The notes under the pieces: model-generated | Told to the model about the DNA's origin: nothing | Seen by the model: the letters and a program-made list of their open reading frames with translations, nothing else | The model's database searches: none | NCBI GenBank assembly: GCA_035547515.1 | Contig: DASZUS010000024.1 | Span: 1 to 64,000, forward strand | DNA length: 64,000 nt | Direction: 5' to 3' | DNA from: DASZTV01 sp035547515 | GTDB taxonomy: Bacteria > Actinomycetota > Actinomycetes > JAFAQI01 | In this document: piece after piece, positions 17,979 to 25,860 of the stretch | Layout of the letters: every line of letters begins with the position of its first letter | How positions within the stretch are numbered: the stretch's first letter is position 1 | Translations under genes and position numbers: made by a program

Positions 17979-18871
17979 ACGAACCTCCTCACGTCAGCCG
18001 CCACGTCGTGATAGTCCTGCACGGCGCACAGAAGCGCCTCGAGTTGCCCTGGCTCGGCGAACCGCGGCAGGTGCTTGCCCATAGTGGTGAAACAGCGCGC
18101 CGGTGCCGGCAACTTCGCCGATGTCACCCCGACGCCGGCGCCTGCGCGGCGATCGGCGTCCACCCACAGATCGACGAGTTCGGCGCAGATCTGGCCGAGG
18201 TTGCCCGTCTTATCGGCATGCATCGCGGTGAGCTGGGCCAGGTAGCGATCGCCTTGTTCACCGAGCTGCTCGTACGCCTCGCGGGTCGTGCCGGAGAGCC
18301 CAGACGCCCCTGTGTGCTTCTTCAGCTCCCACAGCCGGAACAGCAGCGGCTGCCCGTCAACCTCATACACCACGAAGCCGTCGGGGCCCGGCTCGGTCAC
18401 GGAGAATTTCGGTGGTTCGAGCAAAGCGATCCGCCGGTCCGGATCCTCCCGCTCGCTCATCAGCAGGTACCACAGCCACTCCCCGACATGGCCCTCGAGA
18501 TGGTCGAACGATCCTGGACTGTCTGGCATGCCGAACACGTCCCGAGTGAAGGCGATTACCTGGTCTCGGTCTCGGCCCGTCAGCGGCAAGCCGGTAAGCA
18601 CACTGTCGCGCCACTTCGAGTAGGCCGCCGCCCTGCCGCATCTGGAGCGCATCAACCTGTCCGCAACCAACCACGCCACAGCAGCTCGCTCGTCGATGGC
18701 GAGGCCCGAGATGGTCACCAACTGCCATGCGCACTTCCCCGAAGCCTTCGTTCCCCTCGACTCGACCGCAACGAAGGCCGTCACCTTGTCGCTCCGATCA
18801 GCGGCAACCTCCGCCGCCCGCGCGGCGCTGACACCGGTGCCCACCCGGGCGGCCGCGGCGGGTGCGGTCAT
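17963..18871 (-). CDS. PD-(D/E)XK nuclease, Hachiman HamA-like (DUF1837-like)
   Basis: This 302-residue protein has the features of the DUF1837 nuclease HamA: the helix EGHVGEWLWYLLMSE with E131, an acidic residue D164 (PGPDGFVVYE) and the ExK motif in LFRLWELKKHTG (E182, K184). Together these form a PD-(D/E)XK active site. I start it at ATG 18871 because the preceding frame ends exactly there in a TGATG overlap; a longer in-frame start at 19108 reads into arginine-rich, unconvincing sequence. It overlaps the helicase gene by 16 bp, so the two are co-translated. The inferred role is DNA degradation on infection, as partner of the helicase. Confidence 0.75.
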   Translation of the reverse strand: MTAPAAAARVGTGVSAARAAEVAADRSDKVTAFVAVESRGTKASGKCAWQLVTISGLAIDERAAVAWLVADRLMRSRCGRAAAYSKWRDSVLTGLPLTGRDRDQVIAFTRDVFGMPDSPGSFDHLEGHVGEWLWYLLMSEREDPDRRIALLEPPKFSVTEPGPDGFVVYEVDGQPLLFRLWELKKHTGASGLSGTTREAYEQLGEQGDRYLAQLTAMHADKTGNLGQICAELVDLWVDADRRAGAGVGVTSAKLPAPARCFTTMGKHLPRFAEPGQLEALLCAVQDYHDVAADVRRFVWTAL

Positions 18872-19086
18872 CACAATGCCCCACCTCCGGTCGCAATGCC
18901 GAAGCCTGCGTCGTCGTCTCCATGAGCCGGCACCCGGTCCCAGCCGTCTGCCTGTGAGGCTAGTTGGCCGAGCACGTCGCGACACTTGAGCGCGCTCGCT
19001 GCCTTTGGTACGTGACCAGCGGTGTTGACAGCGAGGTGCGCCTCGCTCGCCGCGATCCATCTGGCGGCCCGAGCGGACATAGCCAT
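18871..19086 (-). CDS. Possible small protein coupled to the Hachiman-like pair
   Basis: A 71-residue frame starting MAMSARAARWIAASEAHLAV ends in a stop that shares bases with the ATG of the nuclease gene (TGATG). A weak purine stretch (ATAGGG) precedes the ATG. The product is alanine-rich and probably helical, with a glycine-rich tail. Nothing in it is recognisable. If real, it would be a third component or a regulator of the nuclease-helicase pair; it may also be a chance open frame in the gap before the tRNA. Confidence 0.35.
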   Translation of the reverse strand: MAMSARAARWIAASEAHLAVNTAGHVPKAASALKCRDVLGQLASQADGWDRVPAHGDDDAGFGIATGGGAL

Positions 19087-19257
19087 CCCTATCGAGCGGC
19101 CCTGGCACCGGTCGTCGGTGCGCCGTTCGATCTTCGGTTGGAAGCGCGCCGCCCGGCCGACAGTCCGATCGCCCCGGATGTGCCGCAGTGTGTGCCTCAG
19201 TCCGGCACCAAGATCATCGACATGACCGCCGCAACGCGCTGACCTGCGGTTTCTCGG

Positions 19258-19330
19258 TGGAGCTGAGGGGACTCGAACCCCTGACCCCTTGCATGCCATG
19301 CAAGTGCGCTACCAACTGCGCCACAGCCCC
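19258..19330 (-). tRNA. tRNA-Ala (anticodon GGC)
   Basis: A 73-nt cloverleaf on the minus strand has acceptor stem GGGGCTG/CAGCTCC with one G-T pair, D arm GCGCAGTTGGTAGCGC, anticodon stem-loop CTTGC-ATGGCAT-GCAAG giving anticodon GGC, and T arm GGGGTTCGAGTCCCC, with discriminator A. The CCA is not encoded. Its 3' end faces the defence island, the common target for tyrosine integrases. Confidence 0.97.
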
Positions 19331-19446
19331 GAAGTGAAGCGGCGACGAGTCTAGCCCGGCATCGCGATCGCCGTCTGACGGTGCTCTATGACGCTCAGAC
19401 GGCGCTCGCGAGGGCGGTCGCGGCGGCGGTCGCGGCGGCGAGCAGG

Positions 19447-20088
19447 TCAGCGGGCGTCGTCGCCGGTCTCCTCCTCGGGCGGGCTGCCGGCATTGTGCTC
19501 TTCGATCCGCCAGCCGCGCCCGATGTTCGCCAGCAGCGACCAGCGGCAGTTCGACAACGGCGCGAGCCGCCACCACGTGTCCGGGTGCATCCCGATCATC
19601 GTGCCGATCGTCGCCCGGGCGGCGCTACCGTGCGTCACCGCGACCAGAAGGCAGCCGGGACCGAGCCGCTCGACCCACTCGTCGATGCACTCCAGGCACC
19701 GCGCGCCGACCTCGGCGTAGGTCTCTCCCCCGCCGCGGCGGGCGTCCTCGCCGGTCTGCCAGCGGGTGTACTCCTCCTCGAACCGCGCTCGGGCCTCGGC
19801 CCGGGTCAACCCTTCCCACGCCCCGAGGTTGATCTCACGAAGCCGCGCGTCGATCGCGACCTCGAGCCCGCACTCCGCGGCCACCGTCGTCGCCGTGTCG
19901 CGGGCGCGCGACAGGTCCGACGACACGATGGCATCCGGCCGCATCGACGCCACCGCGAGGGCGGCGCCTTCGGCCTGGGCGCGTCCGATCGCGTCGAGCT
20001 GTGACTCGGTCTGGCCCTGGAAGCGTCCGGTGGCGTTCCACTCGGTACGGCCGTGGCGGAGCAGGAGCACCCGCCGCATCTGGCTCAC
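19447..20088 (-). CDS. Histidine phosphatase family protein (phosphoglycerate-mutase-like)
   Basis: This 213-residue member of the histidine phosphatase superfamily has the phosphoacceptor motif LLRHGRTEWN near residue 9, the SDLSRARDTA arginine motif, the INLGAWEGL segment and the second histidine in VTHGSAAR. These residues make up a complete 2-His active site. It overlaps the rsfS stop region by ATGA (start 20088, rsfS end 20085) and is the final gene of the nadD-LCP-rsfS group, an arrangement common in actinobacteria. The substrate cannot be told from sequence; assignments as phosphoglycerate mutase or alpha-ribazole phosphatase would be guesses. Confidence 0.9.
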   Translation of the reverse strand: MSQMRRVLLLRHGRTEWNATGRFQGQTESQLDAIGRAQAEGAALAVASMRPDAIVSSDLSRARDTATTVAAECGLEVAIDARLREINLGAWEGLTRAEARARFEEEYTRWQTGEDARRGGGETYAEVGARCLECIDEWVERLGPGCLLVAVTHGSAARATIGTMIGMHPDTWWRLAPLSNCRWSLLANIGRGWRIEEHNAGSPPEEETGDDAR

Positions 20089-20483
20089 GGCGCCGACGAC
20101 TGGTCAGCGGCCTCCGGCGGCAGCGCATCCGCCGGAAGCGGCAGCGACGGGCAGTCGGCCCACAGCCGCTCGAGCGCGTAGAACGTCCGCTCCTCGGCGT
20201 GCTGCACGTGTACGACGATGTCGAGGAAGTCCAGCAGCACCCACCGGCCCTCCTGCTGACCCTCGCGGCGTACCGGCTTCGAGCCCATCGCGAGCAGCCG
20301 CTCCTCGATCGCGTCGACCACCGAGCGGACCTGCCGCTCGTTGGGCGCGGACGCCAGGACGAAGCAGTCGGTGATGACAAGCTGCTCGCTGACGTCGATG
20401 ATCGCGAGGTCGGTGGCGAGCTTGTCGGCGGCGGCGCTGACCGCCGCCTCGGCCAGCTCGATGCTGCGTGCGGAGGCGGTCAC
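20085..20483 (-). CDS. rsfS: Ribosomal silencing factor RsfS
   Basis: This 132-residue protein binds ribosomal protein uL14 and blocks joining of the 30S and 50S subunits under starvation. The Iojap/RsfS core is clear: DLAIIDVSEQLVITDCFVLA, then ERQVRSVVDAIEERL and the terminal WVLLDFLDIVVHVQ motif with FYALERLW. It lies downstream of nadD and an LCP protein and overlaps the phosphatase gene by ATGA. The proline-rich C-terminal tail is longer than in E. coli, as is common in high-GC actinobacteria. Confidence 0.95.
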   Translation of the reverse strand: MTASARSIELAEAAVSAAADKLATDLAIIDVSEQLVITDCFVLASAPNERQVRSVVDAIEERLLAMGSKPVRREGQQEGRWVLLDFLDIVVHVQHAEERTFYALERLWADCPSLPLPADALPPEAADQSSAP

Positions 20484-20547
20484 CGGCAGCCCGGAAGCGT
20501 CGACGTCACGCGCCTAGCCTGCCATGACGCGGATGCTGTCCCTGCGG

Positions 20548-21843
20548 TCACGGTCGGTAGTCGCTGCCGAGGATCACGACGAACTTCGCGACGTCCTGGT
20601 TCTCGTCACTGCGCCGTACGTCGGAGGCCGGCAGCCCGAGCGCCTTCGCGAGCGCATCACCCTGCGCCACGTCACGGTCGCTGAAGATGTCGACCTGCGA
20701 CTTGGCGCGCGAGAAGCTCGGCGCGTTGCCGCTGCCGGCGTAGGTGAAGCCGGCCGCGCGGAGCTTCGGGCAAGCCGTCGCGACGAGCCCCGGCACCCCG
20801 ATGCCGTTGAGCAGCAGCACCGTCGCGTGCTGGGTGTTGGCATCGTGCGGCAGCGACGCCGACAGCCGCTGGTCGACGAGGCTGGAGATGCCGGTGGCTG
20901 AGTTGTCCGGCCGGTACGACGGGGACGACCCGCCGGCATCGATCGCCGTGACGGGAAGGTCCGTCGGCAGCACCCCACCCTGGGTGCGGTCCTCGGCGGC
21001 GAGCTCGACCAGCATCTTGGAGAGCTGGACGGCGCCGTCGCTGGGCTGAGCGCTCGCACCGAGCTGGCGCACCAGCGCCTCGACCGCCGACTCGCTTCTC
21101 GGCAGCGCCTGCACCAGCCCGTCGACCACGCTCTGCAGCCGCGCCAGACCCGCCGCCGCTCCGCCGTTGGACTGGTACGTCGCGTACGCCACGGCCTGCG
21201 CGCCCGACAGGTGCTGGCCATCCCCGGCTGCGACGATGATCTTCCGGCCGCCGCGGGTCGGCTGCACGACGTCGGTGTCGACGTCGGCGGTGATGCCACC
21301 GACCTCGTCGACCAGTTTGGCCATCTGCGTCTCGGTGAGGATCCACGACCCGTCGATCGTGACCCCGTCCAGCACGTTGGACAGCGCGGTTCGGGATGCT
21401 GTCTCCCCGTTGGGCAGTGCGAGCACCTGGCCGAAGTCCTGCGTGCCGTACCCGCAGACGTCGGTCAGCAGCTGTCCCGGGATCAGCACCTCGAGTCCCT
21501 CGTGCTGCTGCGGGTCCGAGGCAAGCAGCACGCTGCCGTCGGCGGAGCCGTCGCTGCCCTGCAGCTGCAGCAGGACGGTGACCTGGGTCCGCGTCGGCCC
21601 GCTCTTCTCGGTGACCACGTGGTGAACCCCGACGGCCAGGGTGACCGCGGCCGCGATCCCGACCACCGCCACGATGACCCCGCCGGCCCCGGCGTACCGG
21701 CGCCGCTGCCGGCGCTTGCGCAGCCGCCGCTCCTCGCGGCGGGTCAGCGGCTTCGTGTAGAGCCCGGAGGACGCGGGCGAGGCCGGCTGCGCGGCGTGGC
21801 GGCGCGACTTCGGCTCACGCTCGGCCCGGCGCTTGCCGGTCAC
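20548..21843 (-). CDS. Divergent LCP-domain protein with C-terminal LytR_C domain
   Basis: This 431-residue membrane-anchored protein has a basic N-terminus (RRERRLRKRRQRRR), one transmembrane helix (YAGAGGVIVAVVGIAAAVTL), an LCP-like extracellular domain and a C-terminal LytR_C domain (ATVLLLNGIGVPGLVATACP through KFVVILGSDYRP). LCP proteins attach glycopolymers to peptidoglycan. Here the usual GRSDT catalytic motif reads GSADG: the aspartate is kept but the arginine is missing, although the later HLSGAQAVAYA and RLQ features remain. Activity is therefore doubtful. It starts at a GTG in a GTGA overlap with nadD. Confidence 0.8.
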   Translation of the reverse strand: MTGKRRAEREPKSRRHAAQPASPASSGLYTKPLTRREERRLRKRRQRRRYAGAGGVIVAVVGIAAAVTLAVGVHHVVTEKSGPTRTQVTVLLQLQGSDGSADGSVLLASDPQQHEGLEVLIPGQLLTDVCGYGTQDFGQVLALPNGETASRTALSNVLDGVTIDGSWILTETQMAKLVDEVGGITADVDTDVVQPTRGGRKIIVAAGDGQHLSGAQAVAYATYQSNGGAAAGLARLQSVVDGLVQALPRSESAVEALVRQLGASAQPSDGAVQLSKMLVELAAEDRTQGGVLPTDLPVTAIDAGGSSPSYRPDNSATGISSLVDQRLSASLPHDANTQHATVLLLNGIGVPGLVATACPKLRAAGFTYAGSGNAPSFSRAKSQVDIFSDRDVAQGDALAKALGLPASDVRRSDENQDVAKFVVILGSDYRP

Positions 21844-22457
21844 GTCACCGGCTCGCGATAGAGGCCGCGCTTGGAGATGTACTGCACGACGCCGTCCGGG
21901 ACGAGGTACCAGACCGGCTCGCCGTTGCCGACCCGCGCTCGGCAGTCGGTCGAGCTGATCGCCAGCGCGGGCACCTCGACGAGCGTCACCGCACCGACCG
22001 GGAAGCCGTCGTCGCTGAGATGGTGCCCGGGGCGGGTAACGCCGACGAAGTGGGCCAGCGCGAACAGCTCGTCTGCGCGGTGCCACCCGATGATCGCCTC
22101 GAGCGCGTCGGCGCCGGTGATGAAGAACAGCTCGGCGGCCTCGCCGTACCGGCGGCGCAGGTCGGTCAGCGTGTCGATCGTGTACGTCGGCCCCGGCCGG
22201 TCGATGTCCACCCGGCTCACCGAGAACTGCGGGTTGGAGGCGGTGGCGATGACCGTCATCAGGTAGCGGTCCTCGGCCGGGCTGACCGGGTCATGCGACT
22301 TCTGCCACGGCTGGCCAGTCGGGACGAACACGACCTCGTCGAGCGCGAAGCGCCCGGCGACCTCGCTGGCCGCAACGAGGTGGCCGTGGTGGACCGGGTC
22401 GAACGTGCCACCCATCACCCCGATCCGACGGGGCCGGGGCACAGCAGCGCCGGTCAC
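21840..22457 (-). CDS. nadD: Nicotinate-nucleotide adenylyltransferase NadD
   Basis: This 205-residue enzyme adenylates nicotinate mononucleotide to deamido-NAD in NAD synthesis. The nucleotidyltransferase motifs are present: GGTFDPVHHGHL near residue 15 and ISSTDCRARV (the SSTxxR motif) near 175, with FITGADALEAIIGWH between. The length fits the family. A strong terminator lies just upstream, so it does not depend on read-through from the surface-protein gene. It is coupled by GTGA to the LCP-type gene. Confidence 0.96.
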   Translation of the reverse strand: MTGAAVPRPRRIGVMGGTFDPVHHGHLVAASEVAGRFALDEVVFVPTGQPWQKSHDPVSPAEDRYLMTVIATASNPQFSVSRVDIDRPGPTYTIDTLTDLRRRYGEAAELFFITGADALEAIIGWHRADELFALAHFVGVTRPGHHLSDDGFPVGAVTLVEVPALAISSTDCRARVGNGEPVWYLVPDGVVQYISKRGLYREPVT

Positions 22458-22481
22458 AGTTTGTAGAGGTTACCGGCGCAG

Positions 22482-22531
22482 ACGACGGAGGGGACGCACC
22501 GTTCGTTGCCGGTGCGTCCCCTCCGCGTCGT
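22482..22531 (-). terminator. Strong terminator hairpin between LPXTG gene and nadD
   Basis: A perfect 14-bp inverted repeat (22487-22500 and 22511-22524, ggaggggacgcacc and its complement) with a 10-base loop extends imperfectly on both sides. It begins 18 bp after the stop of the minus-strand surface-protein gene. There is no U tract, as is usual in high-GC actinobacteria. Confidence 0.85.
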
Positions 22532-22548
22532 ACGGGGTTATCTAGCTA

Positions 22549-24330
22549 CTAGCCGATGGTGCGGCGGCGCATGGCCACCAGGCCCAGGCCGGTCATGGCC
22601 AGCAGGCCACCACCGATCGGGAGCCACGGCGAGGAGCCGGTGTCCGGGAGCTTGACGACCGTCTTCGGACCAGTGCCCTCGATCGTCGGACCGTGCAGGG
22701 TGACCGTGCCACCGAGGTGGACGTTCGCCGTGCCCGGGCCGTTGCCGGTGGCGCAGGTGCCGGTGACGATCGCGGTGTCCTCGAGCTCGCCGCTGGGCGA
22801 GTCCGCCGGCACGTTGATGGTGACCGTGACGCTCTTGTGACCGCCGGCCGGGATCGAGCCGAGCCCGCTCCAGACCAGATCACTGTTCGTCGAGCCGCTG
22901 TCCGCCTTCGGGGAGGTGTTGGTGACGTTCCACTTCACGTCGCCCGACTGGGCCTGGATCTTGTCCTCGAACTTGAGATTCTGGATCGTGCAGCTGTACG
23001 GGTTGTCCGCGGTCAGCGTGACGCTGAACGGGTTGCCCGCCGTGACGTTCTGCGTGCTCGGCGTCTTGCTCACCGGGATGTTGCAGTGGATACCGCCGGC
23101 CGGCACCTGGGCGTTGGCCTCGAAGTGGCCCACGCGGAGGTCGACACCGGCCTTGATGCCCAGGCTGGTGAGCAGCTTGTCGATCGCCTGCGTCGCGCCG
23201 TTCAGCGCCGACAGGACCGGCGTCAGGATCGGGTTGAGCAGCGGGGCGAGCGGGCCGCCGACGCTGGAAGCGGTGTTGTTGTTCAGGCTGATCACCTGGA
23301 CGCTGATCAGGTCCGCGAGCGCCGAGACCTTGTCGTTGGTGACGCTCATGGTGGGCTTGCCACCGATCTGGACCCGCAGCAGGCCGTCGACGTCGATCGT
23401 CAGGCCGTTGCCGCCGAGCAGCTGCTCCGCGGTCAGCGTGACCGTCTGGCCGCCAGCGGTGATCGAGAGCACGTCCTTCTGCTTGTCGCCGCTGCCGTAG
23501 GTGACGAACGAGGAGCCGTCACCGCCGGCGAAGGCCTGCAGGACCAGCGGGTTGATGACCTTGATGCTGATCGTCGCACCCGGGATGCCCTTGAACAGCT
23601 GGATGTCCGCGGTGTGGAGCAGCGTGGCCGAGTCCAAGCCCAGCGCGCCGGAGTTGTTCGGAGCGAGCTCCTCCAGCGAGTTGTTCTGGACGGTGCCGTC
23701 GACGGAGAGCACCGACTCGGCGCTGGTCACCGGAAGGACGTCGGCGTCGGCGATGGTCGCCTGGCCCGCCGACAGCGGGTGGTTGACACCGAGGACGCAG
23801 AAGTTGTTGTCCGACGGCGTGTTGGCCGTCGCGATGTTCGGCTGGACGTCCACGTTCGCGACCGGCGCGAGCGGGAGGTTCAGGATCCGCGAGGTCTTCA
23901 CCTGGTTCGGCGGCGGCGAGACCGTCTCGGCCTGCGTCAGCTGAACCTGCGGGACCTTGGCGGAGCCCTGCCCGAGGTTCAGGCTCACGCCCGCGGCACG
24001 GCCGTAGGCGTTGTGGCCGGAGCCGCTCTTGGTGGTGAGGAGGTCCTCACCGAGGCTGTTGACCGTCTGCAGCGAGTGGTTGGACACGCCGGCGGCGCTC
24101 TGCGCGAGGCTGAGCTGCGCCAGGCTCAGCGAGCCAACGTTCAGCGCGTCCAGGTACGCGAAGTCGCCGTTCGTGAAACCGGCGATGGTGCCGTTGATCG
24201 GCGGGTTCGGGTCATTGGAAGCCCCGCCGGCTCCAGCAGCCGAGGCCGAGCCTCCAAACGCGAGCGGCACGACCGTGCCTGCAGTCGCGAGGAGCACCGT
24301 GAGGCGCATCCGCTTTGCCGTCATACGCAT
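22549..24330 (-). CDS. LPXTG-anchored surface protein, choice-of-anchor type
   Basis: This 593-residue secreted protein has a signal peptide (basic MRMTAKRMRL, then VLLATAGTVVPLAFGGSASA, cleavage after ASA). The C-terminus is a classic sortase signal: LPDTG at about 561-565, a hydrophobic stretch LPIGGGLLAMTGLGLVAM and an RRRTIG tail. The body is rich in Ser, Thr, Asn and Gly with beta-strand character. The C-terminal third, with paired cysteines (HCNIPVSKTP, SCTIQNLKF), resembles a repeat found in other actinobacterial surface proteins (SVTLTADNPYSCTIQ, HKSVTVTINVPADSPSG). No sortase gene is in the window. A 12-bp palindrome lies upstream and a strong terminator downstream, so it is its own transcription unit. 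Function unknown. Confidence 0.85.
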   Translation of the reverse strand: MRMTAKRMRLTVLLATAGTVVPLAFGGSASAAGAGGASNDPNPPINGTIAGFTNGDFAYLDALNVGSLSLAQLSLAQSAAGVSNHSLQTVNSLGEDLLTTKSGSGHNAYGRAAGVSLNLGQGSAKVPQVQLTQAETVSPPPNQVKTSRILNLPLAPVANVDVQPNIATANTPSDNNFCVLGVNHPLSAGQATIADADVLPVTSAESVLSVDGTVQNNSLEELAPNNSGALGLDSATLLHTADIQLFKGIPGATISIKVINPLVLQAFAGGDGSSFVTYGSGDKQKDVLSITAGGQTVTLTAEQLLGGNGLTIDVDGLLRVQIGGKPTMSVTNDKVSALADLISVQVISLNNNTASSVGGPLAPLLNPILTPVLSALNGATQAIDKLLTSLGIKAGVDLRVGHFEANAQVPAGGIHCNIPVSKTPSTQNVTAGNPFSVTLTADNPYSCTIQNLKFEDKIQAQSGDVKWNVTNTSPKADSGSTNSDLVWSGLGSIPAGGHKSVTVTINVPADSPSGELEDTAIVTGTCATGNGPGTANVHLGGTVTLHGPTIEGTGPKTVVKLPDTGSSPWLPIGGGLLAMTGLGLVAMRRRTIG

Positions 24331-24382
24331 GTGTGACCGACCCCAAGTCTAGGAAGGTATCTGACAGGAACTATTTGTACCG

Positions 24383-24394
24383 CACTACGTAGTG
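24383..24394. promoter_or_regulatory. 12-bp perfect palindrome upstream of the LPXTG gene
   Basis: CACTACGTAGTG is a perfect palindrome lying 53 bp before the start of the surface-protein gene, in an AT-richer stretch than the neighbourhood. It is a plausible operator for a dimeric repressor. A TACAAAT-like -10 element lies just downstream on the minus strand. Confidence 0.4.
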
Positions 24395-24426
24395 GTGATC
24401 ATACCCGCCACGCCATTTCGTATGCG

Positions 24427-25860
24427 TTACACGGGTAGCAGGCCCTCCACGAACTCCTGGAGCTGGACCACGTTGCGGCACTCGATCATCGGCATGACCT
24501 CGGCGTACGCCGCGGCGGCGGAGTCCCCTGACGACCAGTACTGGCGCGGTTCGGGGTTCAGCCAGAACGCGTGCCGGGCGTGTCGCGCCATGCTCCGCAG
24601 TGCGGGCAGCGCGGGAGCGCGGTAGTTGGTGCGAGCGTCGCCCAGGATCAGCAGCGAGGTCTTCGGGGTGACCGCGTCAGGCCATTTCTGCACGAAGACC
24701 TCGAAGGCGTGGCCGTAGTCGCTGTGCCCGTCGTACCAGACGACGTCAGCCTCGCTAGACATGCGCGCGAGTGCATCAACAATGTCGCCACCGCCGCTGA
24801 AGAAGTCGGTGACCTCGTCGGTCGTGTCAACGAACGCGAACACGCGAACCTTCGCAAACTGCTCACGCAGCGCAAAAGAGAGCAAAACGGTGAAGTGGGC
24901 GAAAGCTGCGACAGACCCACTCACATCGCAGAGGACGACGAGCTCCGGCTTGTGGGGCTTGTGCGGCTTGAAGATCGTGCTCAGCGGGACGCCGCCGCTG
25001 GACAGTGAGGCCCGCACGGTACGGCGTACGTCGAGCCGGCCCCGCTGGCCGAGCCGCCGCTTCGCGGTCAGCCGCGTCGCGAGCCGCCGCGCCATCGGGT
25101 AGACCTGCCGTCGAAGCGCCGCGAGGTCGTCACGGGAGGCGCGCAGGAACTCGACCTGCTCCACCAGGGGCTTGACCGCGGTCTTGGCGATCGCCTCGGT
25201 GCCGCGGTCCTCGGCGAGCCGGCGGCGCACCTCGCTTTCGACCATCTCCTCGAACTGCTTGATCCGTTCGGTGAGCATCTGGCGGGCGACCTTCTCGGCG
25301 AGGCCGCCTCGCTCCTGGCCTTGCAGCACCGCCTCGAGCAGCGACGCCATCAGCGTCTCGGGGTTGAGCGCTCGCAGCACCCGGTAGGTGAACCAGGACT
25401 GCCGCCCGGGCTGGCCGTCGGCGCGGCCGAGCCCGTTGACCGCCTGACGGGCGAGCCGGCGCAAGGCCTCGTCGTCACCGGAGAGCAGGACGTCGCGAAG
25501 CTGGTCGCGCAGCTGCTTGCGCAGCGCGTCGAGGTCCGCCTGGTCGATCTCCTCGAGCGCGTCCGGGTCCCCCTCGCCCTCGGCGTACTCCGAGCCACTG
25601 CCGTCGCCGAGCGCCGGCGGCCACCACAGGTCGAAGAGCCGGTCGAAAGACGCGCGGTGCGCCGCACGCTTGACCACGGTTGCGGCGTACGCCGCGCGAA
25701 GCTGCTCTCGGTCGGTCATCTCGATCGCGGTGACTGCGCGGCCGGCGTCGAGCGACTCCGCCATCGACACCGGCAGCCCGGCCGCCCGCAACGCGCCGAC
25801 GAATGACACGTGCCGGTCGAGCAGACCGGCCCCGGTGACGTGCTCGTCGGCGGCGGACAC
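24427..25860 (-). CDS. VWA-domain (CoxE-like) protein
   Basis: This 477-residue protein is mostly helical in its N-terminal 300 residues and ends in a von Willebrand A domain with an intact MIDAS (LCDVSGSVAAFAHF, DxSxS) near residue 325. It directly follows a MoxR AAA+ ATPase gene (adjacent bases), the usual pairing in which MoxR and a VWA protein act as a chaperone couple that activates or inserts metal cofactors in a target complex. The target here is unknown; no CO dehydrogenase genes are nearby. Confidence 0.88.
   Translation of the reverse strand: MSAADEHVTGAGLLDRHVSFVGALRAAGLPVSMAESLDAGRAVTAIEMTDREQLRAAYAATVVKRAAHRASFDRLFDLWWPPALGDGSGSEYAEGEGDPDALEEIDQADLDALRKQLRDQLRDVLLSGDDEALRRLARQAVNGLGRADGQPGRQSWFTYRVLRALNPETLMASLLEAVLQGQERGGLAEKVARQMLTERIKQFEEMVESEVRRRLAEDRGTEAIAKTAVKPLVEQVEFLRASRDDLAALRRQVYPMARRLATRLTAKRRLGQRGRLDVRRTVRASLSSGGVPLSTIFKPHKPHKPELVVLCDVSGSVAAFAHFTVLLSFALREQFAKVRVFAFVDTTDEVTDFFSGGGDIVDALARMSSEADVVWYDGHSDYGHAFEVFVQKWPDAVTPKTSLLILGDARTNYRAPALPALRSMARHARHAFWLNPEPRQYWSSGDSAAAAYAEVMPMIECRNVVQLQEFVEGLLPV

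Larger units (their letters stand above)
1..19257. mobile_element. Mobile defence island abutting tRNA-Ala (left end outside window)
   Basis: This stretch carries a MobF relaxase, excisionase and tyrosine integrase together with a type I restriction system, a HEPN/MNT toxin-antitoxin, a SIR2 protein, a RiPP pair and a Hachiman-like pair. To its right, beyond the tRNA-Ala(GGC), the genes are conserved housekeeping genes. The last island gene lies 171 bp or more from the 3' end of that tRNA, a classic integration position. I found no second copy of the tRNA 3' end inside the window, so the left attachment site is either outside or absent. It may also be two elements side by side, because the integrase sits mid-region at 11.7-12.9 kb. 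The boundary is inference. Confidence 0.55.

Noticed and set aside
19395..19440. Repeated ggcggtcgc units after tRNA-Ala
   Set aside because: Short low-complexity GC repeat, too irregular for a CRISPR or iteron; no function supported.
22693..24336. Long plus-strand frame opposite the LPXTG gene
   Set aside because: It is the high-GC antisense shadow of a clear secreted protein with signal peptide and sortase motif; arginine- and valine-rich with no domain.
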